Below are positions 42,466 through 50,170 of a stretch of DNA of 64,000 nucleotides, one piece after another; within the stretch, counting starts at the first letter, position 1, and every line of letters begins with the position of its first letter. The stretch lies in contig NZ_VXLC01000001.1 of NCBI RefSeq assembly GCF_008704205.1, positions 558,001 through 622,000 on the forward strand, written 5' to 3'. The notes under the pieces were generated by a model, which was given only the letters and a program-made list of their open reading frames with translations, ran no database searches and was not told the origin of the DNA. Both the position numbers and the translations under genes were made by a program. The stretch is from Nocardia colli (lineage in GTDB: Bacteria; Actinomycetota; Actinomycetes; Mycobacteriales; Mycobacteriaceae).

Positions 42466-43041
42466 GTCAGACCTCGGGTTGCGGTGCCGCGGGGGGAAGT
42501 TGAGCCCCACCCCCGATCAGGGGGTGTATCGGGGGTGGGGCGAAACGCCCCGGTCGCTTCTTCCGTCTACGACCGCGAGCGAGAGGGTCGGCGGGAGACG
42601 GGAGCGGAAACCGGGGCGGGTATGTGGCAGGCTCGTGCCCGCTTGTCGTCGATCTCGAAGAGGTTTCGGGGGCATGCCACACGTGCGGGGCAGGGCGGGA
42701 TGCGCTCTGCGGCTTTATCGTTCGCGGCCCCGCCCACGGGAGTGGACGGGGCCGCGACGACGCCAAGTATGAAAGTGATTGGTACTAAGGAAGTTTCCCG
42801 GTGATTCCCGGAAGAGGGCGCAGCTCTGGCGCTGCACAAAGCTTCACCTAAAGCGGATCGGATGTCAACCCCTGAATACGGATTCGGGTCGAAATCGCAG
42901 GCAGATGGCTACTTTTGGGCAGACCTGACGAGGCCCGGAAACGACGATTGCCCCACCTCCGAACGAGGTGGGGCAATCATGTCTGTCCTCCGAGCGGATA
43001 TGTCACCTGGTGAGGGTCAGGACATATCGACGCTTTTCGGT
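42466..43041. other. Tail operon control region, no gene seen
   Basis: The 576 bp contain a perfect 13-bp inverted repeat (CCCCACCCCCGAT arms, 42505-42540) in what would be the operon leader, and a minus-strand TTGACA at 42863-42868 that could be a -35 element although no good -10 follows. The terminator of the secreted-protein gene is at 42946-42978. Short frames inside lack ribosome sites. Confidence 0.5.
42946..42978 (-). terminator. Terminator of small secreted protein copy B
   Basis: Perfect 14-base arms (GATTGCCCCACCTC and complement) with a 5-base loop, 64 bp downstream of the gene at 43042-43290. The spacing mirrors the terminator after copy A although the stem sequence differs. Confidence 0.82.
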
Positions 43042-43290
43042 TTACTCGGCCGAGCCCGTGGCCAGCAGCTTGAGCAGGTCGACGAGCACGGTGGCCGAAC
43101 CGCTGTCCGCCTCGCCCGAGGTGCCGGTCTTGGCGGAGCCGGTGCCCGAACCCTCGCCCGCGGTGGCGCTGGGCTTGGCCGAGCCGGTGCCCGAGCCGTC
43201 ACCGGCGCCCGCCGAGGCCAGGCCCGAACCGGCCAGAACGATGCCGGCGGTAGCCGCGAACACAACGCCGAACACGCGAATCTTGCTCAT
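43042..43290 (-). CDS. Small secreted protein, copy B
   Basis: An 82-residue protein starting MSKIRVFGVVFAATAGIV, with a signal peptide to about residue 28 (ASAGA) and a mature part with two near-identical GSGTGSAK units, ending ATVLVDLLKLLATGSAE. It is the paralogue of the protein at 15370-15600 and shares upstream DNA with it. It lies between the tail operon and the replication-like genes. The function is unknown; the repeated Gly/Ser units suggest a flexible exported peptide. Confidence 0.72.
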   Translation of the reverse strand: MSKIRVFGVVFAATAGIVLAGSGLASAGAGDGSGTGSAKPSATAGEGSGTGSAKTGTSGEADSGSATVLVDLLKLLATGSAE

Positions 43291-43748
43291 TTAGGAATCT
43301 TCCCCTTGAAGAATTGGTCCCTCCATCGGCGACCTGCTGGTCGCCGAGCAGAATTTTTCTATCACAGTGGTTCGTCGGCCAGCGACCTTTTAGCCACACC
43401 CGCCGAGCGGTGCGTATTGCTCATCGATAACGGGGCATGCACGGCGAGGGTTTCGTAACAATGTCCGCATATCCACGGTCTTGCCGAGACTTCTACGGTC
43501 AGGTGGCCGGAGCGGGGTCTATATCGACATACGGGCACGTTGACGCCCTGCCAGTAATGCTCGGCCGATCAAGCGATTCAGCCCTGCGACCCTCGGTCCA
43601 GCAACTCCGGAGCATGAATCCTCGGACGGCCGACTCGAACGCGAGCACTCAGCAATTCAGAGGTTATGCTGTGATTCATTTCATATGAAACATCTGTAAC
43701 TTTCGGCGGATATCTCCGATTGTTCTCCGGAACTTGTTTCGAGACACG
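43291..43748. other. Upstream region shared with secreted protein copy A
   Basis: No gene is seen. Blocks matching the upstream region of copy A occur at similar distances from the start codon (TTCTATCAC, CCAGCGACC, AGCCA near 43360-43400 and TGTGATTCAT at 43670). This indicates that gene and control region were duplicated together. Confidence 0.5.
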
Positions 43749-44447
43749 TCAATTCGAATCTGTCACGTCGGCCCGCGTGCGCCGTCGCGCCGGATAGGCC
43801 AGATGTTCGTCCAATACCGCGCCCACTGTGTACAACTCCGGCCAACCCGGCGCCCACGGCCCGGGCTGTGGCGCGATTTTCCCGGCGTTTCTCAGTGTCT
43901 GGATCCGCCGCACGGTAAGTCCCCGATACTGCTCGCCGAGTTCCTTTGCCAGCGAGGCGATCCCGGACGCATTGAGCCGATGCCGCCGCGCCTGCTCCAC
44001 CAGGCCGTCGTCCAGCACCACCGGTGCGGCGGGCGGGCAGACGACCCACAGCGCCGCCTGCACGACTGTGCGGATGTCCTCGGGCGCGCCGTCCGCGCCC
44101 TCGGTCATGGCCAGCGCGATCAGGTTCCGGTCGAGCCAGCGGGCCAGGCCCGGCGTGGACGGGGACCCGGCGTAGTCGAGGCCACGCTGCTCGCAGACCA
44201 GCCGCACCCAGGACCCGAGCACCGCGTGCAGCTCGTCGGCGGCGCGGGAGGCGGCGGGGTTGTAGGGCAGCGGTTGCTCGCTCGGACGGCGGTTCATCCG
44301 GTAGTCGCCGCGGGTGCTGAGCCGGGACTGCCGGGTCAGCGAGACGGCGAGATCCTCGGCGAGGTCGGGGATCTCGCGCAGCAGTTCGGCGAGCGCCCGG
44401 AGTTCTACGCGGTCGAGGTAGAGGTGATTCGGATGCTCGGCGGTCAT
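43749..44447 (-). CDS. Hypothetical protein coupled to the replication-like gene
   Basis: A 232-residue protein from the ATG at 44447, which overlaps the preceding stop (ATGA). It is helical and contains YLDRVELRALAELLREIPDLAE in its first 40 residues and a possible helix-turn-helix at ASGIASLAKELGEQYRGLTV followed by RRIQTLRNAGKIAPQ. Such a C-terminal segment would suit sequence-specific DNA binding, perhaps in control of the element. The family is not recognised. Confidence 0.62.
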   Translation of the reverse strand: MTAEHPNHLYLDRVELRALAELLREIPDLAEDLAVSLTRQSRLSTRGDYRMNRRPSEQPLPYNPAASRAADELHAVLGSWVRLVCEQRGLDYAGSPSTPGLARWLDRNLIALAMTEGADGAPEDIRTVVQAALWVVCPPAAPVVLDDGLVEQARRHRLNASGIASLAKELGEQYRGLTVRRIQTLRNAGKIAPQPGPWAPGWPELYTVGAVLDEHLAYPARRRTRADVTDSN

Positions 44448-45238
44448 GGGGTCGCTTCCTCTTCGGTGGTGTGCCAGTGGTCGAGCGAGGTCACCGTGTG
44501 GTGGTCGCAGCGGAGCACGGGCGGATCGGGATTGACGGCGAGCAGTTCGGCGGGCGGGTGCCGCCAGCCGGCGTCGTCGCACATCACGCAGTGCCGGGCG
44601 GCTTCGCGGCGTTGCACGGCGTCGGCGCGCAGGTCGTTGCCGTGCGCGACTTCCCAGCGCTGCCTGGCGCGCCGGGCATCGCCGCAGGCGCCGCAGGGTG
44701 GCGGCGCCGGGTGCGTGCGGTGGATGGCGCATTGCCGATCGGGTGGTGTGGATCGGGCTCCCCTGGAAGCATTTCCAAGGCCATGGGCAGGGACAGGGGT
44801 TGCGTTGTGCTCAGGCAATTGTTCGACGGCGCGCCGAGCATCTGCTGAAGCTGTTGGCGCAGTGGATGTTCGAGCATTCGGTGCAGCATTTGCTTGCGCG
44901 CGCAGCTGTCGGGCCTGCCCCGAGACCTGGCCGCCTTTGCGGCCGGCGTCGGCCCGTTTGCGGCGCCGGTCCTCGATCTCGGCTTTGGACATCTGCCGCT
45001 CGCCCCAGTCGTGAAACCGGTATCCGCCGTCGGCCGTAGTCCAAAGGCCCACTTCTACAAGCTTTTTCGCCTGTGCCGCCGAGCCGAGGCCGCGTACGAT
45101 CGCGGCCGGGACGAAACCCTCGGTGAGCTGCTGCATCGACCACGAGCCCGCGCGCACCCACAGTCCCATCGCGGCATTGCCCGCCGCGACCGCCTTGGGA
45201 TGGAATCCGAGCTGGTCGTCGACCTGGAACCAGGGCAT
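44444..45238 (-). CDS. Phage replication-type protein
   Basis: A 264-residue protein with the N-terminal motif of actinophage and prophage replication-region proteins: WFQVDDQLGFHPKAVAAG, ALWVRAGSW-like AMGLWVRAGSWSMQ, VGLWTTADGGYRFHDWGE. A basic low-complexity linker follows (RRRKRADAGRKGGQVSGQ), then two Cys/His pairs (CGACGDARR, CVMCDDAGW) that may form a zinc finger. It probably acts in DNA replication or binding of the element. The role is inferred from family resemblance. Confidence 0.65.
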   Translation of the reverse strand: MPWFQVDDQLGFHPKAVAAGNAAMGLWVRAGSWSMQQLTEGFVPAAIVRGLGSAAQAKKLVEVGLWTTADGGYRFHDWGERQMSKAEIEDRRRKRADAGRKGGQVSGQARQLRAQANAAPNARTSTAPTASADARRAVEQLPEHNATPVPAHGLGNASRGARSTPPDRQCAIHRTHPAPPPCGACGDARRARQRWEVAHGNDLRADAVQRREAARHCVMCDDAGWRHPPAELLAVNPDPPVLRCDHHTVTSLDHWHTTEEEATP

Positions 45239-45248
45239 CGCCGCGGGC

Positions 45249-46058
45249 TCAGCTCGGGCGCGAGCCGCGGTTGCGCGCGGCCGCCCTCACGATCACCTCA
45301 CGGTTGATCGCCTCGGCGAGCAACCGGGCGTGGCCGTGCCGGATGTAGTCCTCGGTGTGCCGCCCGTCGAACAGGTAGCCGCGGGCATAGGCGACGGCGC
45401 CGCCCCAGGAACGCCAGTTCTGCGGCGACCACCAGCGTTGCAGCTGACGGCCGGTCGCTGTCTCGATGATGCTTTGTCCCCAGCGCACCATGGCTTCGGG
45501 ACTGGACAGGCTGAAGTACGCGCTCAGGTCGGCGATCAACCGCAGCGGATTGCCGGCGGGCAGTGCGGTAATCGGATCACCTTCTGCGGCAACCCAATAC
45601 GTCGGAATCCTGGTGATGTTCCGCTGCCCGACCACGCCGTAACCGCCGGGATCCTTGCCGAGGCACCGGCCGGCCGGACGCAGCGGATCCGCGATCAACG
45701 CGCAGGCAACCACCTCGAGCTGCGGAAACAAGCCCCGCCCGATATCGGCGGCAAGGTCACCCGCGATGCCCGCACCCTGCGAATAGCCCGCCAGCAGAAC
45801 ACGATTGGGCGTTGCCCCGATCGCCTCGAGCAGCGCTCGCCGGCCGGCGGCGACACTGTCGGCGAAGGCCACGTGCCGCCCGTAATCCGCCGGGTAGGGC
45901 ACCATTCGCACGACGAAACGCTGCGGATCGAGCGCTTCGGCGAACGCGGCGGTGACCCGATCACCATTCGGATTCCAGGTTCCTCCGACCATCAGCACAT
46001 CGATGACCTCGCCCGGAGCGAGCAACTTGCCGAATAAACGGCGGCCGAAAATGGCCAC
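45249..46058 (-). CDS. lysB: LysB-type mycolyl-arabinogalactan esterase
   Basis: A 269-residue cutinase-like alpha/beta hydrolase. The nucleophile elbow is LLAGYSQGAG with Ser at about residue 93, the oxyanion strand is VLMVGGTWNPNG, the acid is in AAEGDPITALP and the His in DGRHTEDYIRHGH. LysB enzymes of phages that infect mycolate-bearing hosts cleave the ester between mycolic acid and arabinogalactan so that the outer layer opens at lysis. There is no signal peptide. It is separated from the amidase-holin pair by the whole tail operon, which is unusual. Confidence 0.85.
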   Translation of the reverse strand: MAIFGRRLFGKLLAPGEVIDVLMVGGTWNPNGDRVTAAFAEALDPQRFVVRMVPYPADYGRHVAFADSVAAGRRALLEAIGATPNRVLLAGYSQGAGIAGDLAADIGRGLFPQLEVVACALIADPLRPAGRCLGKDPGGYGVVGQRNITRIPTYWVAAEGDPITALPAGNPLRLIADLSAYFSLSSPEAMVRWGQSIIETATGRQLQRWWSPQNWRSWGGAVAYARGYLFDGRHTEDYIRHGHARLLAEAINREVIVRAAARNRGSRPS

Positions 46059-46150
46059 GGGCCGTTTCCTTTCGTCGACGACGAGACCGGATGAGCCCAG
46101 GCCGGAGCCACACCCGATCGGGTCGGAAATGAGAATCGAGGAGCGCCGGT

Positions 46151-46495
46151 TCAGCGCGGCGCGAGAAAGACCGGGCCGGGGCGCTCTGCCGCGGTGCCAC
46201 AGTGATCGCAGGAGTTCGGTGCTGCGACAGTGGTTTCCAGTCGAAGATTCGCCGGATGGGTGGCGATGGCATTGCCGAGTTCGGCATTGATCGGATTGGG
46301 GTAGCCGTAATCGACGTACACCATCCGGTGGTCTACGTCGACGATGACGCCGTGTTCGACGCCGCCGCGTTCGATGGTGGTTCCGGTGAAGATGACGCGC
46401 TCGCCGATGTGATGCCGGAAGATTTCGAGGGCGGGGTTCGCGCGACGGGTGCGTGCGGGCTTCCGCGCCGCGGTAGCTGATCGATCGCTCAACAC
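46151..46495 (-). CDS. Hypothetical protein with CxxC, regulatory region
   Basis: A 114-residue protein from a GTG at 46495. The core is a small beta barrel-like part (GERVIFTGTTIERGG, HGVIVDVDHRMVYVDYGYP) ending with a CDHC pair. It resembles short hypotheticals of Nocardia phage regions. The upstream extension of the frame to 46807 overlaps the XRE gene on the same strand and is not used. Function unknown. Confidence 0.55.
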   Translation of the reverse strand: MLSDRSATAARKPARTRRANPALEIFRHHIGERVIFTGTTIERGGVEHGVIVDVDHRMVYVDYGYPNPINAELGNAIATHPANLRLETTVAAPNSCDHCGTAAERPGPVFLAPR

Positions 46496-46604
46496 GGCCG
46501 ACCCACCCTGCGCCGCAGAGTGATTCGCGTCACAAAATGTTTGATGCGACACGCCGAGTTCGCGAAATAGGACGCGCCGGGCGACCGGCCCACGCCGGTG
46601 ACGG

Positions 46605-46829
46605 TCACCGCGGATCCCCGTCGTCGGGCAGGAGGTCGACGACGCGGCAATCCACCGCCGCGGCGATCCGAGCGAGCTCGTCCACGGTGAACGAGCCGTG
46701 CGCGGCGAGCAGGCTGCGCAGGTCGGATACCGGCAGCCCGGAACGCGCGGCCAAGTCCTCGGGACAGAGTCCCGCATCGGACATGGCGCGCCGCACCTTC
46801 CCGGCAACCATATGGCCTAGGTGTTCCAT
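46605..46829 (-). CDS. XRE-like helix-turn-helix regulator (minus)
   Basis: A 74-residue regulator starting at the ATG at 46829. The helix-turn-helix is GLCPEDLAARSGLPVSDLRSL, followed by the typical VDELARIAAAVDCRVVDLL segment. The start is set by the promoter: the -10 element is 7 bases upstream, so the mRNA is probably leaderless. It is divergent from a second XRE gene at 46973, and the promoters share GGTCCG half-sites, as in a phage lysis-lysogeny type switch. Confidence 0.72.
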   Translation of the reverse strand: MEHLGHMVAGKVRRAMSDAGLCPEDLAARSGLPVSDLRSLLAAHGSFTVDELARIAAAVDCRVVDLLPDDGDPR

Positions 46830-46836
46830 ACGGAGC

Positions 46837-46865
46837 ACATTAAGGTCCGTTCGGACCTGTTGCAA
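46837..46865 (-). promoter_or_regulatory. Leaderless promoter with operator (minus)
   Basis: On the minus strand TTGCAA (46860-46865), a 17-bp spacer and TAATGT (46837-46842) precede the ATG by 7 bases. Almost the whole spacer is a perfect palindrome of AGGTCCG half-sites (46843-46858). A protein bound there would block the promoter. Confidence 0.72.
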
Positions 46866-46936
46866 CTCGCGACAGACCTTTATGGGCGAAATGCCCGGTA
46901 GCTGCGGTGATCGTCGGCGTTTTTTCGGCATGTCGT

Positions 46937-46971
46937 TTGCCAGGTAGCCATTCGGACCTCAGAATGGTCCG
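46937..46971 (+). promoter_or_regulatory. Leaderless promoter with operator (plus)
   Basis: TTGCCA (46937-46942), a 17-bp spacer and CAGAAT (46960-46965) precede the ATG at 46973 by 7 bases, the same geometry as the divergent promoter. CGGACC (46953-46958) and GGTCCG (46966-46971) form an inverted repeat across the -10 element. Confidence 0.7.
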
Positions 46972-46972
46972 T

Positions 46973-47230
46973 ATGGGTGTGGAAAAGGTACCTTCGGACA
47001 TCAATCGCGCGGTCGGGGCAGAGCTCAGAGCGGCCCGAGCACGACGGGCGCTGACCCGCCCGCAACTCGCCGCGCTGACCGGACTCGGGGTCAGCACGAT
47101 CCAGCGCTTCGAGAACGGCGATCGATCGCCGGACATGCAGCAGCTGCACGCACTGTGCACCGCGCTCGACATCCCGATGCGCGAGTTCGTCGCCGCCGCA
47201 CTGCGCGACGTCGAACGCCCCGAGGAATAG
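46973..47230 (+). CDS. XRE-family helix-turn-helix regulator (plus)
   Basis: An 85-residue regulator with a complete XRE domain: LRAARARRALTRPQLAALTG, VSTIQRFENGDRSPDMQQLH and LCTALDIPMREFV. The ATG at 46973 is chosen since it coincides with the predicted transcription start and the protein begins just before the domain. It is the only plus-strand gene of the island and reads away from the tail genes. Together with the minus-strand partner it probably controls the element. Confidence 0.78.
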   Translation: MGVEKVPSDINRAVGAELRAARARRALTRPQLAALTGLGVSTIQRFENGDRSPDMQQLHALCTALDIPMREFVAAALRDVERPEE

Positions 47231-47437
47231 CTCGGCACAGCCGAACACCGCCGTAGTAGTGGCGGTGCGAAAGCTATTGCGCGGGACAGCGAGTCGAAAC
47301 GACTATCGGCGAACTGTTGCGGCGCAACACTTCACGCCCGAAATCGGCGCTACGCGCCGTGAAAAGAGCCGTGCGGCACCCTACTGCCGGCAGGGAGCGC
47401 TTGCGAGCCGCGAATGCGCGAGGCCGCACGGAAACGC

Positions 47438-47695
47438 CTACGCGCAGCGCGGATCTGCGCCGTCCACCACCACCAGGTCGTCGACGATCACTCCGGTGGC
47501 CGCCTCGGCGTACTGCAGCACCGCCTCGATCGGATCGACACCCATCGCCCACGCGGCGACCACGACGTCGCACAACGTGCCATTGCCCTGCACAACGCGC
47601 AGGGCGACTTCGTCTCCGATTGCCGTACCCAGTGTGACTGCGGCGTTGTTTCCCCGCCCCGCCGCATACGGTCTGACTGAGTCGATCTGGTCCAC
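47438..47695 (-). CDS. Hypothetical small protein
   Basis: An 85-residue protein from a GTG at 47695 with AAGGGGA 7 bases upstream. It has the phrases NNAAVTLGTAIGDEVALRVV and MGVDPIEAVLQYAEAATGV and is acidic. There are two Cys (LCDVV and near the end). No family is recognised. It converges on the XRE gene and may mark the right edge of the island. Confidence 0.5.
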   Translation of the reverse strand: MDQIDSVRPYAAGRGNNAAVTLGTAIGDEVALRVVQGNGTLCDVVVAAWAMGVDPIEAVLQYAEAATGVIVDDLVVVDGADPRCA

Positions 47696-47908
47696 GACGG
47701 TATCCCCTTCACACTTCGCTCTACCTTGAGCCCCACTCCGAGACAGAACCGGACTGGCGTCCCGGAATCTGGCGTAGTTATATCCCATTCGCCGGGAGGT
47801 CGCTCACCAAAGTCGCCCTGCCGCAGAATGATTCGCCGCGCCCCGAGCTAACCAGGGCCGCGCTGCGGGTTAGCCAGAAGTTGGCTCCGATCTCCGGAGT
47901 CGTTGCGC

Positions 47909-49861
47909 TCACTCACATTTCACGACGGGGATGGGGTCGTACTTGACCGTCCGGGTGTGCCGGGAGACCTCGCGGCCGGTGCGCTTGTCGGTGATGATGC
48001 GGGTGTCGGAGGTGGTGAAGCCCGGCGCGCCCTCGGAGGCGATGCAGTCCTTGCCCTTCGGCAGTTTGATGGTGGTCGGCTCGGTCGGCTTGCTCCGGTC
48101 GCCGGTCACCGATTCCACCTCGACCGTCTTGGTGCCCCAAAGCCGAACGGTCACTTCGGAATCCGTGGTGACGGCCTCGATGTAGACACCGGTGGGCGCG
48201 TTGTTGCGGAAGCGCAGATCGATCGCGCCGTCGAAGACCGTCGCCTCGCGCGCGGCCGGGTAGCGGGAGATGTAGTAGCTGTGCTCGGTGTGGCCCTCGT
48301 CCACCATGCCGGCGAAGTACGCGGCGTTGTAGAGGGTGGTGGCGAACTGGCTGATACCGCCGCCGACGGCGGTACCGGGCCGGCCGTGGTCGATGATGCC
48401 GGACTCGACATAGCCCTCGGCGGCGCCGCGCGGACCGGTGAAGTCGTTGAGCGAGAAGGTATCTCCCGGCTTGATCACCGCGCCGTTCACCTTCCTGGCG
48501 ACCACCTTGATGTTCACCCCCGACGGACCGCTGAAGCCGTTGGTGGTGAACGAGCCCATGGTCTCGACGACGCCGAGCCCCTGCGCCGCCTCGGTGGTCA
48601 GCTTCGGCTCGACCTTCTCGTAGATCGCCTGGCCGGTGCGCTCCTGCGGCGCGGCGAGCAGCGCGGTGAGCTGCTCGAAGGTCTTCGGCCAGTTGATCTT
48701 GTCGCCGACCACCGCGGGCACCACCGCCGGCTTACCGCCGGTCAGCGCGAACGTCGCGTCCTTCGGCTCGATCTCGGTAGCGACCAGCTGGGGTCCCAGC
48801 AAACCGACCGCGACGTTCTGATCGATGGACAGTCCGAGGCCGCCCTGGCCGTCGGGCGCGAACGAGAGCACGGTGGCGATCTGCTCGGGATCCAGCTTGG
48901 CCGAGGCGCCCTTGCCCGCGAAGCTGATCGGCGCGCGCACCGCGGGTTCGGCCACCGTGCGCAGGGCCTGGTCGACCGCCTCCGGCCGGACGTTGAGCGG
49001 CGCGGGGTGCACCGGGAGGTCGAGCGTGATGCCGGTGATCCAGTTGTCGATCAGCTCGGCGCGCGCGGCGGAGATATCGAGCACCCGGCCCGGAACCGGG
49101 GCGACCGCGACCGGTCTGGCCTTGTCGAAGGCGATGGTGCCCTCGACCGACGGGCGATCGTGCACGCGCAGCGCGGTCAGCTGACGCTCCAGCGCGACGT
49201 CGTCGACGACGCTGGCCACCTTGACGTCGCGGGCGCTGAAGAACGAGGTGAAGCGGGTGAGCGGATTGAGCGGCTGGGTGCCGATGCGGTCCCAGGTGCC
49301 GTCCCAGTCCACGGTCAGCCCCGCGGCGGCCGGCACGACCCTGGTCTGCACGTCACCGATGCGCAGCGGCAGCTCACGGTCGGCACGCGGCGCGAGTTCC
49401 GCGCGCAATCGCGCGTCCGCGGCGGCCTTGTCCAGCCCGCCGACCTCGATGCCGGAGACGACCGTGCCGCGCGGGACCTCACCCGCGGACAGCACCCAGT
49501 CGACCGCGTAGCCGACGCCGGCCACCGCGAGCACCGCACCGACGGTGAGGCCCGCCCGCTTCAGCATGGTGCGATTCAGCCGCTGCGGCGGGGGGCCGGA
49601 GATCGGCCGCCGCACCGGGCGCTCGCCGGGCTGGGCCCGATGGTTCGCCCGCCGGGGCTGAGTGACCTGGATGGGAACGGTGGGCGCCGAGTCGTCGCCC
49701 CACTTCGGCGCGGGCGCCGGGCCGGGCGGTTGGGCCGGGTTCGCCGCGGATGCCTGGGCCGGGTTCGCCCCTTGTGCCTGGGCCGATTCGAGCAGCTGGC
49801 GTAAACCGACCTCGCCTGCCGGTTGCTGGCCACGACGTCCGGTGCTCGGCTGGCTCGTCAC
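47909..49861 (-). CDS. VanW-family, putative peptidoglycan-binding membrane protein
   Basis: A 650-residue protein from a GTG at 49861 (GGGGAGGA upstream). It has a Pro/Gln-rich cytoplasmic N-terminus, one membrane helix (LTVGAVLAVAGVGYAVDWVL, about 104-123), two putative peptidoglycan-binding-4 type repeats (GTVVSGIEVGGLDKAAADAR and RPVAVAPVPGRVLDI), and a C-terminal VanW domain with KPGDTFSLNDFTGPRG, GGGISQFATTLYNAAYFAGM and HSYYISRYPAAREATV. It is extracellular and probably works at the cell wall. A long standard actinobacterial form; not linked to vancomycin resistance by itself. Confidence 0.85.
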   Translation of the reverse strand: MTSQPSTGRRGQQPAGEVGLRQLLESAQAQGANPAQASAANPAQPPGPAPAPKWGDDSAPTVPIQVTQPRRANHRAQPGERPVRRPISGPPPQRLNRTMLKRAGLTVGAVLAVAGVGYAVDWVLSAGEVPRGTVVSGIEVGGLDKAAADARLRAELAPRADRELPLRIGDVQTRVVPAAAGLTVDWDGTWDRIGTQPLNPLTRFTSFFSARDVKVASVVDDVALERQLTALRVHDRPSVEGTIAFDKARPVAVAPVPGRVLDISAARAELIDNWITGITLDLPVHPAPLNVRPEAVDQALRTVAEPAVRAPISFAGKGASAKLDPEQIATVLSFAPDGQGGLGLSIDQNVAVGLLGPQLVATEIEPKDATFALTGGKPAVVPAVVGDKINWPKTFEQLTALLAAPQERTGQAIYEKVEPKLTTEAAQGLGVVETMGSFTTNGFSGPSGVNIKVVARKVNGAVIKPGDTFSLNDFTGPRGAAEGYVESGIIDHGRPGTAVGGGISQFATTLYNAAYFAGMVDEGHTEHSYYISRYPAAREATVFDGAIDLRFRNNAPTGVYIEAVTTDSEVTVRLWGTKTVEVESVTGDRSKPTEPTTIKLPKGKDCIASEGAPGFTTSDTRIITDKRTGREVSRHTRTVKYDPIPVVKCE

Positions 49862-50170
49862 GAACCGTCCTCCCCGTTCGGTTGAGTTGGGGCTCACACG
49901 ACGCGAGCCTCCGCCAACGATAGTGCGCGACGCCGACAACCTCCGGTGAGCACCGATCTACAGCAAATTCCGTGCAAAGGACCCGGTCGTACACGCAAAG
50001 GGCCCCGCGCAGTTGCCGGGTCGGGGGTCTGGCAACTACGCGGAGCCGATCTGATTATCGGTGCGGCGCACCGTGCGTTACACCGCCGAACAGACCAGTA
50101 TCGGACCGAGGCGGGACAATCGTGGACGAACGAGTGTCCGGCCACCGCACACACGAGGGAGATGGATGGC
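49862..50170. other. Divergent promoter region of vanW-like gene and gnd
   Basis: 309 bp between divergent genes. It contains an inverted repeat with 12-base arms and one mismatch (CGCGCAGTTGCC at 50006-50017 with 50031-50042), which could be a leader hairpin for gnd. No other gene is visible. Confidence 0.45.

Noticed and set aside
42505..42540. Hairpin as a terminator of an upstream gene
   Set aside because: The 13-bp stem lacks a T tract and the upstream minus-strand gene already has its own terminator at 42946-42978; it is kept only as a leader inverted repeat.
42567..42839. Possible Cys-containing small protein upstream of the tail operon
   Set aside because: The frame lacks a ribosome site, is rich in Arg/Pro and overlaps the likely operon leader; the Cys spacing does not match WhiB or a zinc finger.
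26000..46100. Complete prophage
   Set aside because: No integrase, terminase, portal, capsid, protease or recognisable attachment repeats are seen, only tail, lysis and regulatory genes.
15300..47800. tRNA gene or att site at an island edge
   Set aside because: I looked for T-arm (GGTTCRA) and acceptor pairings near 13.8-16 kb and 46-48 kb and found no convincing cloverleaf. No direct repeat long enough for an att pair was evident by eye.
47903..49804. Plus-strand open frame of 633 codons opposite the VanW-family gene
   Set aside because: Antisense shadow; the minus-strand frame has a membrane helix and a VanW domain.
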